Part shown: positions 7,017 to 13,363 of the stretch, piece by piece | How the letters are laid out: every line of letters starts with the position of its first letter | Position numbering within the stretch: the stretch's first letter is position 1 | NCBI GenBank assembly: GCA_963658085.1 | Contig: CAVKOU010000048.1 | Span: 1-13,457, forward strand | DNA length: 13,457 nucleotides | Origin: CAKRJP01 sp963658085 | GTDB lineage: Bacteria > Bacillota > Clostridia > Lachnospirales > Lachnospiraceae | Direction: 5' to 3' | The notes under the pieces: model-generated | The model's database searches: none | Told to the model about the DNA's origin: nothing | What the model saw: only the letters and a program-made list of their open reading frames with translations | Position numbers and translations under genes: made by a program

Positions 7017-7709
7017 ATGATTTACACAAAAGAAGTTGAAAACATGTGCCCAGTAGCTAAGGGTGCTAAGCATGAACCAGCTCCAATCCCGGAAGAGGGA
7101 CAGTGGGTACATGCTAAGAAGATTGAAGATATCTCCGGTTTCACACACGGCGTTGGCTGGTGTGCACCGCAGCAGGGAGCCTGTAAGTTGTCTCTTAACG
7201 TAAAGAATGGTGTCATTGAGGAAGCGTTAGTGGAGACAATCGGATGTTCCGGTATGACACATTCAGCAGCTATGGCAGCTGAAATCTTACAGGGTAAGAC
7301 AATTCTTGAAGCTTTGAATACAGACCTTGTATGTGATGCAATCAATACAGCTATGAGAGAATTATTCCTTCAGATCGTTTATGGACGTACACAGAGTGCA
7401 TTCTCTGATGACGGACTTGCAGTAGGTGCAGGATTAGAGGACCTTGGAAAGGGACTTCGTTCACAGGTTGGAACTATGTACGCTACCAAAGAGAAGGGGG
7501 TTCGTTACCTTGAGATGGCAGAAGGTTATGTAACTGGAATCGCATTAGACGAGGACGGAGAAGTAATCGGATACCAGTTCGTTTCTCTTGGAAAAATGAC
7601 AGACTTTATCAAAAAAGGTGATGATCCGAACACTGCATGGGAAAAGGCTAAAGGTCAGTACGGACGTGTACAGGATGCAGCTAAGATTATTGACCCACGT
7701 GTAGAGTAG
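7017..7709 (+). CDS. NifU/IscU-like iron-sulfur scaffold relative (GGGtGRT partner)
   Basis: This 230-residue protein contains a stretch like IscU/NifU-N: KLSLNVKNGVIEEALVETIG, then CSGMTHSAAMAAEILQGKTI, corresponding to the IscU block around its second cluster cysteine. Cysteines are Cys11, Cys49, Cys56, Cys77 and Cys106. Cys77 matches that second IscU ligand, and Cys49 or Cys56 could match the first. No cysteine lies after 106, where IscU has its third, so the ligand set differs. About 80 extra residues follow the scaffold-like part. I chose the ATG at 7017: AAAGGAG (7002-7008) is 8 nt away, while the TTG at 6999 lies upstream of that site. It is 26 nt upstream of the GGGtGRT gene. Arginine is mostly CGT, suggesting strong expression. 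Biochemical role is not established. Confidence 0.85.
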   Translation: MIYTKEVENMCPVAKGAKHEPAPIPEEGQWVHAKKIEDISGFTHGVGWCAPQQGACKLSLNVKNGVIEEALVETIGCSGMTHSAAMAAEILQGKTILEALNTDLVCDAINTAMRELFLQIVYGRTQSAFSDDGLAVGAGLEDLGKGLRSQVGTMYATKEKGVRYLEMAEGYVTGIALDEDGEVIGYQFVSLGKMTDFIKKGDDPNTAWEKAKGQYGRVQDAAKIIDPRVE

Positions 7710-7735
7710 TAGAAATATTTCAGGAGGATAATTAA

Positions 7736-8746
7736 ATGGCTTTATTTGAATCATATGAAAGAAGAATTGACCAGATCAATGCTGTTTTAAATCAGTATGG
7801 AATCAGCTCTATTGAAGAAGCTGAGAAGATCACAAAAGACGCTGGACTTGATGTATATGAGCAGGTTAAGAAGATTCAGCCAATCTGTTTTGAGAACGCT
7901 TGCTGGGCTTATACTGTAGGTGCAGCTATCGCTATTAAGAAAGGATGCAAAAAGGCTTCTGATGCTGCTGCAGCAATCGGTGAAGGACTTCAGGCATTCT
8001 GTATTCCGGGATCTGTTGCAGATCATCGTAAGGTTGGTCTTGGACATGGTAACCTTGGAAAGATGCTTTTGGAAGAGGAGACAGAGTGCTTCTGTTTCTT
8101 AGCTGGACATGAGTCTTTTGCAGCAGCTGAAGGTGCGATTGGTATCGCAGAGAAGGCTAACAAAGTTCGTCAGAAACCACTTCGTGTCGTATTGAACGGA
8201 CTTGGAAAAGATGCTGCTCAGATCATTTCCCGTATCAACGGATTTACATTTGTTGAGACAAAGTATGATTATAAGACTGCAGAATTAAACGTTGTATACG
8301 AGAAGCCATACTCAAATGGAATCCGTGCAACAGTTAAGTGCTACGGTGCAGACGATGTTCAGGAAGGTGTTGCAATCATGCATCACGAGAACGTTGGTGT
8401 ATCTATCACAGGTAACTCAACAAACCCAACACGTTTCCAGCATCCGGTAGCAGGTACCTACAAGAAAGAGTGTATCGAGCAGGGTAAGAAGTACTTCTCA
8501 GTAGCATCCGGTGGTGGTACAGGACGTACACTTCATCCAGATAACATGGCTGCAGGTCCGGCTTCTTATGGTATGACAGATACTATGGGACGTATGCACT
8601 CAGATGCTCAGTTCGCAGGATCTTCTTCTGTACCGGCTCACGTAGAGATGATGGGACTTATCGGTATGGGTAACAACCCGATGGTTGGTGCTACTGTAGC
8701 AGTAGCAGTTTCTGTTGAAGAAGCAGCTAAGGAAGGTAAATTCTAA
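7736..8746 (+). CDS. GGGtGRT-family protein of unknown function
   Basis: This 336-residue protein carries the motif GGGTGRT at residues 259-265 (in VASGGGTGRTLHPDN), which names a family often found beside an iron-sulfur scaffold relative, as here. Other visible features are N-terminal cysteines Cys51, Cys56, Cys71 and Cys89, a Gly/His-rich stretch VADHRKVGLGHGNLGKML, a CFCFLAGHESFAAAEGA segment, VGVSITGNSTNPTRFQHP, and an Ala/Gly/Met-rich C-terminal part (MMGLIGMGNNPMVGA). There is no signal peptide or clear membrane segment, so it is probably cytoplasmic. The glycine loop could bind a phosphate or cofactor, but that is inference. AGGAGG (7722-7727) is 8 nt from the ATG. The gene is probably cotranscribed with the scaffold gene and shares its CGT-rich, highly expressed codon style. 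Confidence 0.88.
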   Translation: MALFESYERRIDQINAVLNQYGISSIEEAEKITKDAGLDVYEQVKKIQPICFENACWAYTVGAAIAIKKGCKKASDAAAAIGEGLQAFCIPGSVADHRKVGLGHGNLGKMLLEEETECFCFLAGHESFAAAEGAIGIAEKANKVRQKPLRVVLNGLGKDAAQIISRINGFTFVETKYDYKTAELNVVYEKPYSNGIRATVKCYGADDVQEGVAIMHHENVGVSITGNSTNPTRFQHPVAGTYKKECIEQGKKYFSVASGGGTGRTLHPDNMAAGPASYGMTDTMGRMHSDAQFAGSSSVPAHVEMMGLIGMGNNPMVGATVAVAVSVEEAAKEGKF

Positions 8747-8834
8747 TCCTGGTTAATAGAATTAAATAGTGCTTAGCACGAGTTTTACAGAGGTGAAATA
8801 GCAAAGATAATAGAAAAGACAATTTCAAATATCC

Positions 8835-8863
8835 TTGACAGATATTTTATCTTTCGCTATAAT
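8835..8863 (+). promoter_or_regulatory. Exact consensus sigma-A promoter
   Basis: TTGACA (8835-8840) and TATAAT (8858-8863) are both perfect and are separated by exactly 17 bp. The expected start is near 8870, only about 14 nt before the 15-bp terminator-like hairpin. It therefore predicts either a very short RNA or an attenuated leader for the transporter gene at 9009. Confidence 0.85.
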
Positions 8864-8869
8864 CCATTG

Positions 8870-8926
8870 TAATTTATATGACGAGGGCGTTATTTCTAGA
8901 AAATAGAAATAACGCCCTTATTTTTT
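8870..8926 (+). ncRNA. Predicted ~55-nt hairpin RNA or attenuator leader
   Basis: An exact consensus promoter ends at 8863, and a perfect hairpin with a U-tract ends at 8926. If both work, the product is about 55-57 nt: a short A/U-rich 5' tail and a 15-bp stem with a GAAAA loop. There is no ORF with a ribosome binding site inside. It resembles no RNA family I recognise. The alternative is that some transcripts read through into the transporter gene. Confidence 0.45.
8884..8926 (+). terminator. Strong rho-independent terminator
   Basis: AGGGCGTTATTTCTA (8884-8898), loop GAAAA and the exact complement (8904-8918) form a 15-bp stem without mismatch, followed by TATTTTTT. The minus strand has no U-tract on the other side, so it acts on plus-strand transcription only. 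It would end both the scaffold/GGGtGRT unit, 138 bp upstream, and the short RNA from the 8835 promoter. Confidence 0.9.
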
Positions 8927-9008
8927 ATATAATAAAGGTTTACTAGTGGGAAGTGCTAGGAAAATGAATGAGTAACCAAGAGAGTAGAAGAGGGAAAGGA
9001 GTCTTGTT

Positions 9009-10367
9009 ATGAGTGAAAATAAAGGAGCAAAAAGCTTCTCCAGATTTGGCTATGTCATGGTAGCAGCCGGAGCGGTGGTGGGACTTGGTAATATTTGGAA
9101 GTTTCCATCATTGGCATATGGCGATGGTGGAGGTGCATTCGTACTGGTTTATATTGCGGTATGTATTCTCTTAGGTCACCCGATTGTTCAAGCGGAACAA
9201 GCCATCGGACGCAGAGGTAGAGCTAGTGCAGCGGGAAGCTTTGGTGTGATCAATCCAAAGTGGCGATTCGTTGGAGTTATCAATATTCTATGTACATTGC
9301 TTATCGATTTTTATTATGTGGTAGTATCCGGATGGGTATTAAAATACCTGTTTAACTATATTGTATCCGGTGATTTCGGAGAGGATAAGCAGTCATATTT
9401 TGATAATTATATCAGTAGTACTGCACAGCCTTTAATTTTTAATCTGATCATTATAGCGATTATTGTATTTTTCTTATATTTCGGAATTACAAATGTTGTT
9501 CAAAAAGCTTCCAAAGTAATCATGCCGGCATTGATCATTCTTCTGCTTTTATGTGGAATTTTCGCACTGATTGTTATTCCTGGAGCTGTAGATGGACTCA
9601 AATATTACTTTATTCCTGATTTTAGTAAATTTGGAATGTCAGAGTTTGCAGATGTATGTATGCAGTCTTGTTTCTCTGTAGGTATTGGATGGGGTATCTA
9701 TACAACCTTGGGAGCCAGCATGGATAAAAATACGAATCTAATAGCAGATGCATGGTGGGTGGATCTATGTGACACCTTCGTTGCACTTCTGGCCGGATTT
9801 GTTGTAATTCCTACGGTAGTAGGAAGTGGAACAGAGATGTCTTCTGGACCTTCACTGGTATTTGTAGCTATGACTCAAATCTTTGAATCCTTGCCGGGAG
9901 GACGTGTATTTGGTGCCTTCTTCTTTGCAGCTTTGGTATTGGCAGTAATCTCTACTTTCTTTACAATTATCGAGATTCCTCGTATGTATATAGAGGAGAT
10001 TACCCATACTTCCCATCATGTATCCCTGTTTATTACAGCGGCAGTGATCTATGGCGGAAGTGTTTTGTGCTCCTTGGCAAAGGGAACTCTTAGCTGGTTC
10101 ACACTTCCATGGCCAAGTCTTCAGGGGATTGCGCACTATGACATTTATGACTGGTTTGACTGCCTAAGCGGTTACGTTCTTCTTCCTCTAGGTATCCTGC
10201 TGACATGTGTTTATGTGGTAAAAGGATGGGGATTTGAAGGCTATGAAAAAGAGCTTACAAACGATGGAAAATATGGAAAGCTTAAAGCCTTTGATAAGTT
10301 CTCCCTGATTGTGATCTGTCCGGTATTGACACTTATCGTTATTCTTCATGTGTTTGGTATTATTTAA
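9009..10367 (+). CDS. Sodium-dependent amino acid transporter (NSS/SNF family)
   Basis: This is a LeuT-fold symporter that couples sodium entry to uptake of an amino acid or related amine across the cytoplasmic membrane. Residues 13-45 hold the TM1 signature AGAVVGLGNIWKFPSLAYGDGGGAF, including the unwound GLGN (Asn28) region that binds sodium and substrate. TM2 has VQAEQAIGRRG. Hydrophobic segments suggest 11 membrane helices (about 13-35, 44-62, 90-115, 141-162, 168-190, 222-240, 256-280, 299-325, 337-355, 390-410, 430-450), as in bacterial MhsT-type members. The 452-residue length fits. AAAGGAG is 7 nt before the ATG. It sits alone behind the 8884 terminator; a weak TAGAAA-N18-TATAAT (8904-8933) could serve as its promoter. 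Substrate cannot be told from sequence. No small accessory subunit follows it. Confidence 0.94.
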   Translation: MSENKGAKSFSRFGYVMVAAGAVVGLGNIWKFPSLAYGDGGGAFVLVYIAVCILLGHPIVQAEQAIGRRGRASAAGSFGVINPKWRFVGVINILCTLLIDFYYVVVSGWVLKYLFNYIVSGDFGEDKQSYFDNYISSTAQPLIFNLIIIAIIVFFLYFGITNVVQKASKVIMPALIILLLLCGIFALIVIPGAVDGLKYYFIPDFSKFGMSEFADVCMQSCFSVGIGWGIYTTLGASMDKNTNLIADAWWVDLCDTFVALLAGFVVIPTVVGSGTEMSSGPSLVFVAMTQIFESLPGGRVFGAFFFAALVLAVISTFFTIIEIPRMYIEEITHTSHHVSLFITAAVIYGGSVLCSLAKGTLSWFTLPWPSLQGIAHYDIYDWFDCLSGYVLLPLGILLTCVYVVKGWGFEGYEKELTNDGKYGKLKAFDKFSLIVICPVLTLIVILHVFGII

Positions 10368-10499
10368 ACTTTGGACTTAACACAGATCCATGGGCTCTTC
10401 CAGGTAGAGTAAGCAAGCGTATATGCAATTGTTCTTGGAATTGAAATGACGGTCGTAAAAGCAACTAGAAGAAAAAGAAAGAAATTATGATATTCTTCG

Positions 10500-10529
10500 G
10501 AACCTCGGATTCTTGTCCGGGGTTCTTTG
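10500..10529 (+). terminator. Likely terminator downstream of the NSS transporter
   Basis: GAACCTCGGA (10500-10509) pairs with TCCGGGGTTC (10516-10525), a 10-bp stem with one G-U pair and a 6-nt loop, followed by TTTGTTCT. It lies about 130 bp after the transporter stop. The intervening 10368-10499 stretch shows no gene. Confidence 0.7.
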
Positions 10530-10537
10530 TTCTCATT

Positions 10538-10612
10538 NNNNNNNNNNNNNNNNNNNNNNNNNNNNNNNNNNNNNNNNNNNNNNNNNNNNNNNNNNNNNNN
10601 NNNNNNNNNNNN
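10538..10612. other. Assembly gap (75 N)
   Basis: Positions 10538-10612 are all N, so the true length and content here are unknown. Any frame read across it is unreliable, and the two sides may not be 75 bp apart in the genome. Confidence 1.
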
Positions 10613-10894
10613 TTGGCTTCTTTTAATGAGTTAAAGATTCGGACTGCTATCGGGATTAAGAATGGAAGAATTACAGACTATACGAGGACAGAATAGTGTA
10701 GAAAAAAGGGTAGAATAGCGATCACAAAGAAGCTGATTTTTCGATCATACAAAAATATTATTGCAACCAAGAAATTTAACAAGTATACTGTAGATGATCT
10801 GGAAAAGAAAACAACAGAGTTAAATAAGATTTTGGAAGACTTAGCAAAAACGCAAGATCTAAGTATTTCCGAATTATTCGAAAATATGGCATGA
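10613..10894 (+). pseudogene. Broken unrecognised reading frame next to the gap
   Basis: From the gap edge one frame reads LASFNELKIRTAIGIKNGRI and on to a TAG at 10694-10696. The same frame continues for 64 more codons to a TGA at 10892-10894. This second part is protein-like and charged: KKLIFRSYKNII, KFNKYTVDDLEKKTTELNKI and SISELFENMA. It has no ATG or GTG at its start and no ribosome binding site that fits one, so it looks like the 3' end of a gene broken by a stop, or two fragments. I do not recognise the family. The start is hidden by the gap. A promoter-like sequence for the next gene lies inside it. Confidence 0.45.
10761..10789 (+). promoter_or_regulatory. Candidate promoter of the SPFH gene
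   Basis: TTGCAA (10761-10766, 4 of 6) and TATACT (10784-10789, 5 of 6) are 17 bp apart. A start near 10796 would give a leader of about 130 nt before the ATG at 10929. It lies inside the broken frame, which fits that frame being non-functional. Confidence 0.45.
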
Positions 10895-10928
10895 CGGAAC
10901 CAGTATCAAAAATTAAAGGAGAAAACAT

Positions 10929-11873
10929 ATGGGAGCTATCATTTTTTTGATATTAATCATTGCATTTATCGTTTCCAGCGTTTCTATTGTTCCCCAAGCA
11001 GAGGCTTATATCGTGGAACGGTTAGGGGCTTACCGGGGAACGTGGGGGACTGGAATCCATTTTAAGATTCCGTTTATTGACCGCATAGCAAATAAGGTGA
11101 CGTTAAAAGAACAGGTTGCGGATTTCCCTCCACAGCCGGTGATCACCAAAGACAACGTAACGATGCAAATTGATACCGTAGTCTATTTTCGGATTTTTGC
11201 CCCGGATGCTTATACCTATGGTGTGACTGATCCGATGAAGGCATTGGAAAACCTAACTACCACTACACTGCGAAACATCATCGGTGAGTTAGAGTTAGAC
11301 GAGACACTAACCTCTAGAGAAACCATTAATTCCAAGATGCGTGCAGATCTTGATCTTGCTACTGATCCTTGGGGAATTAAAGTAACTCGTGCAGAATTAA
11401 AAAAGATCCTGCCACCGGAAGAGATTCGTGCTGCAATGGAAAAACAAATGCGTGCAGAGCGTGAGAGAAGAGAGTCAATCTTAAGAGCAGAAGGAGAAAA
11501 GAAATCTGCTATTCTAATTGCGGAAGGAAATAAGGAGTCTGCAATCCTTGAGGCACAAGCGGAAAAGGAATCTGCAATCTTAAAAGCAGAAGCGGAAAAG
11601 GAGAAACGAATCCGAGAAGCAGAAGGTGAGGCAGAGGCAATCTTAAAAGTACAGCAAGCAAATGCAGATGGACTTAGAATGTTAAAAGAAGCAGGTGCAG
11701 ACCAGGCAGTATTAACCTTAAAAAGCCTAGAAGCATTTGAGAAGGCGGCAGATGGAAAAGCGACTAAGATTATCATTCCATCTGAGATTCAAGGCATTGC
11801 CAGCCTTGCAAAATCCTTCAGTGAGGTTATTAAGGATGAGGAAAGTAATATGGAGAAATCGGAGAATTATTGA
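10929..11873 (+). CDS. SPFH/band-7 membrane protein (stomatin/QmcA-like)
   Basis: SPFH proteins form large oligomeric rings or cages on membranes and organise microdomains or control membrane proteases. The 314-residue product has an N-terminal membrane helix (about 2-20, AIIFLILIIAFIVSSVSIV) followed directly by the band-7 domain: QAEAYIVERLGAYRGTWGTGIHFKIPFIDRI, then KEQVADFPPQPVITKDNVTM and TTLRNIIGELELDETLTSRE. Residues 182-236 are five back-to-back 11-residue repeats of the (S)AILxAExEKE type, a right-handed coiled coil. The tail (about 240-314) is typical of paraslipin-type members (LEAFEKAADGKATKIIIP). AAAGGAG precedes the ATG. The frequent NfeD partner gene is not adjacent; a DUF3592 gene follows instead. 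A terminator follows at 11898. Confidence 0.94.
   Translation: MGAIIFLILIIAFIVSSVSIVPQAEAYIVERLGAYRGTWGTGIHFKIPFIDRIANKVTLKEQVADFPPQPVITKDNVTMQIDTVVYFRIFAPDAYTYGVTDPMKALENLTTTTLRNIIGELELDETLTSRETINSKMRADLDLATDPWGIKVTRAELKKILPPEEIRAAMEKQMRAERERRESILRAEGEKKSAILIAEGNKESAILEAQAEKESAILKAEAEKEKRIREAEGEAEAILKVQQANADGLRMLKEAGADQAVLTLKSLEAFEKAADGKATKIIIPSEIQGIASLAKSFSEVIKDEESNMEKSENY
11472..11636 (+). repeat. Five in-frame 33-bp repeats in the SPFH gene
   Basis: Codons 182-236 form five 11-residue units: ESILRAEGEKK, SAILIAEGNKE, SAILEAQAEKE, SAILKAEAEKE and KRIREAEGEAE. At DNA level the middle units share tctgcaatc plus gcggaaaaggaa-like blocks. This hendecad coiled coil is a family trait, but the near identity of units 2-4 suggests local duplication. 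Confidence 0.85.
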
Positions 11874-11897
11874 AACCAAAGGAATAACATCTGCACG

Positions 11898-11929
11898 AGT
11901 CGGGGTTTGTGATCCCGACTTTTGTTGTT
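11898..11929 (+). terminator. Terminator of the SPFH gene
   Basis: AGTCGGG (11898-11904) pairs with CCCGACT (11914-11920), extended by one G-U pair around a 7-nt loop, followed by TTTGTTGTT. It lies 24 bp after the SPFH stop. Confidence 0.8.
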
Positions 11930-11956
11930 ATTATTTATCAAAAAGAGGGTGAAAAT

Positions 11957-12007
11957 ATGGAACAAAAAGTATACTTTGAGCAATGGTTAAACGGAGACTC
12001 AATATAG
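11957..12007 (+). CDS. 16-residue ORF with a good ribosome binding site
   Basis: The ORF MEQKVYFEQWLNGDSI starts 4 nt after AGAGGGTGA, which matches 7 of 9 positions of the ideal Shine-Dalgarno AGGAGGTGA. It stops at TAG 12005-12007. After the stop the frame gives only eight more codons. It may be the preserved 5' end of a deleted gene, or a leader peptide of the following DUF3592 gene, which starts 64 nt further on. No known family is recognised, and expression is unproven. Confidence 0.35.
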   Translation: MEQKVYFEQWLNGDSI

Positions 12008-12071
12008 CCGTATTGCCAATCAGAGGAATTCTAATTCCTATTTTGAATTTAAAAGTAAGGGAGCTAACGAA

Positions 12072-12584
12072 ATGTCTGAAATACAAATAGCTTGGTTGGA
12101 ATTACTTTTGGTTGGAGGCATTGGCGTTATTTTGATGCTGGTTGGCATAGGCATCAAAATAAATACAAAGAAGAGAAATGTATCCTGCACAGCAGTAACA
12201 AACGGAATTGTCATAAAGCACGTTTTTTATGGTGAAGGCAGAATGGCCCCTATCGTGGAATTTGCGGTGGACGGCAAAACATACAGGACGAAAAAGAAAT
12301 ATAATGGGATAAAAAGTGTATCCATAACCGGCTTCCCGATTGCAATAAAAGAGAAAGCTTGGGAAGATGAAAAGGGCTGGTTACATGTTAAAACCGGAAC
12401 ATTTCCCAATATGCGGCAGCTGGCAGAAGAGTTATGGCCAATCGGAAGTGAAATGAATGTCTTTTATGATCCGACTAATCCGAAGAAGAATTATGTGGAC
12501 AGACCGATCACAAATCAATTTCTTACGATCGGGTTCGTGAGCGGCGGCATGCTTGCCATAGCAATGGGGATCTTGGTGTTTTGA
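12072..12584 (+). CDS. DUF3592-domain membrane protein
   Basis: This 170-residue protein has two hydrophobic helices, at about 10-28 (LLLVGGIGVILMLVGIGIKI) and 152-170 (FVSGGMLAIAMGILVF). Between them is a loop domain with the DUF3592 signature: CTAVTNGIVIKH near the start, then PIVEFAVDGKTYRTKKKY and EMNVFYDPTNPKKNYVDRP near the end. The domain is small and beta-rich; function is unknown in all members I know. AAGGGAG is 8 nt before the ATG. It follows the SPFH terminator, so it probably begins a new unit, although no clear promoter is visible. Its stop overlaps a TTG that opens a small hydrophobic ORF. The domain call is good; the cellular role cannot be named. Confidence 0.85.
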   Translation: MSEIQIAWLELLLVGGIGVILMLVGIGIKINTKKRNVSCTAVTNGIVIKHVFYGEGRMAPIVEFAVDGKTYRTKKKYNGIKSVSITGFPIAIKEKAWEDEKGWLHVKTGTFPNMRQLAEELWPIGSEMNVFYDPTNPKKNYVDRPITNQFLTIGFVSGGMLAIAMGILVF

Positions 12585-12667
12585 ATAAAAGAAAAAAATC
12601 CGCTGGAATTGGTCTGGCGTTTATGGTAATTGGTGCAATTGGATTAGTATTGTGTTTGGGATGTTGA
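12581..12667 (+). CDS. Small 28-residue membrane peptide, TTG start
   Basis: The frame opens with TTG, overlapping the last 4 nt of the DUF3592 gene (TTGA). It encodes a basic tip (MNKRKKSAG) followed by one uninterrupted membrane helix of about 19 residues ending LVLCLGC before TGA. The basic-then-hydrophobic pattern follows the positive-inside rule. The weakness is the ribosome binding site: only TGGGGA about 10 nt upstream, so expression would rely on translational coupling. It might instead be a decayed remnant of a membrane segment. No family recognised. Confidence 0.4.
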   Translation: MNKRKKSAGIGLAFMVIGAIGLVLCLGC

Positions 12668-12716
12668 TCACTAATTAAAAAAGTAGAAAATATTACAAAT
12701 AACAGGAGATGCTCTC

Positions 12717-13358
12717 ATGATAATAAAATATGACGAAATAATTAAAACTTTAGAACAGAAGCAAAATAGAACTCCAAAGGAAGAGTCGGGTTTAAGGGAA
12801 TTAAAGAAGCTGGAAGAAAGCAAAAAAGAAATTGAAGAAAAAATTGAGAGGGAGAATTTAAGGCCAGCAAACCTATCAGATAAAATGAGTGGTGAATACT
12901 TTAAATTGGTTTCGCAGCAAGCGGCTTATGATAGGAAAGAAAGAAATATTTTAATGGGTTTGGGCTTGCTCAAACAAAAAAGAATCCATAGACCAACGAT
13001 TACTCCGCTGACGGAAGAAGAGCAAGAAGAGCTGAGAAAAAGGAAGGAAGAAGAAACAAAAAGAGGAATCGAGGAAGCGAAGCGCAAAATGTTGGAACAG
13101 GAATTTCAAGAGTGGAAAAGAAAGAAGGAATCCGGAGAACTGGAGTTTGAAGAATACAGAATGCGCAAGCAATTTATGCAGACAATCGTGCAACAGCAGG
13201 AAGAAATTCTCCTAGCTATCAGATCTGGATTGGCAAATATGCAGGGTGTAATCAAAGATAATGCAGAACAAACTGCACGGGCAGAAGAATGGTATCGTGC
13301 ACGAAGGGAGAATTATAGAATCCAAGATGAAATGATGAAAGATTTCTTCCAAAAGTAG
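12717..13358 (+). CDS. Charged coiled-coil protein, unknown function
   Basis: I do not recognise this 213-residue protein. It is dominated by Glu, Lys, Arg and Gln. Two heptad-rich stretches, at about 6-48 (KEESGLRELKKLEESKKEIE) and 98-150 (LTEEEQEELRKRKEEETKRG and beyond), predict long coiled coils. They flank a middle segment with LVSQQAAYDRKERNILMGLG. The C-terminal part (about 150-213) has QFMQTIVQQQEEILLAIRSG and ends EMMKDFFQK. There is no signal peptide, membrane helix or cysteine, so it is probably a cytoplasmic scaffold or adaptor. AGGAG (12704-12708) is 8 nt before the ATG. It lies 49 nt after the small peptide ORF and may be cotranscribed with the DUF3592 gene. The coding call is good; function is unknown. 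Confidence 0.8.
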   Translation: MIIKYDEIIKTLEQKQNRTPKEESGLRELKKLEESKKEIEEKIERENLRPANLSDKMSGEYFKLVSQQAAYDRKERNILMGLGLLKQKRIHRPTITPLTEEEQEELRKRKEEETKRGIEEAKRKMLEQEFQEWKRKKESGELEFEEYRMRKQFMQTIVQQQEEILLAIRSGLANMQGVIKDNAEQTARAEEWYRARRENYRIQDEMMKDFFQK

Positions 13359-13363
13359 AGTAG

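Noticed and set aside
8757..8780. GTGC-TTA-GCAC plus TTTT as the terminator of the GGGtGRT gene
   Set aside because: The stem is only 4 bp with a 3-nt loop. The 15-bp hairpin at 8884 is far stronger.
10487..10696. 69-codon frame crossing the N run
   Set aside because: The left part is the terminator hairpin and the middle is unknown sequence, so only the part right of the gap can be judged.
11472..11636. 33-bp repeats as a CRISPR array
   Set aside because: The repeats are contiguous, in frame, without spacers, and encode an SPFH coiled coil.
11216..11776. 186-codon open frame on the minus strand
   Set aside because: It is the complement of the SPFH coiled-coil region. Its Ser/Ala/Phe repeats mirror the 33-bp repeats, and it has no ribosome binding site.
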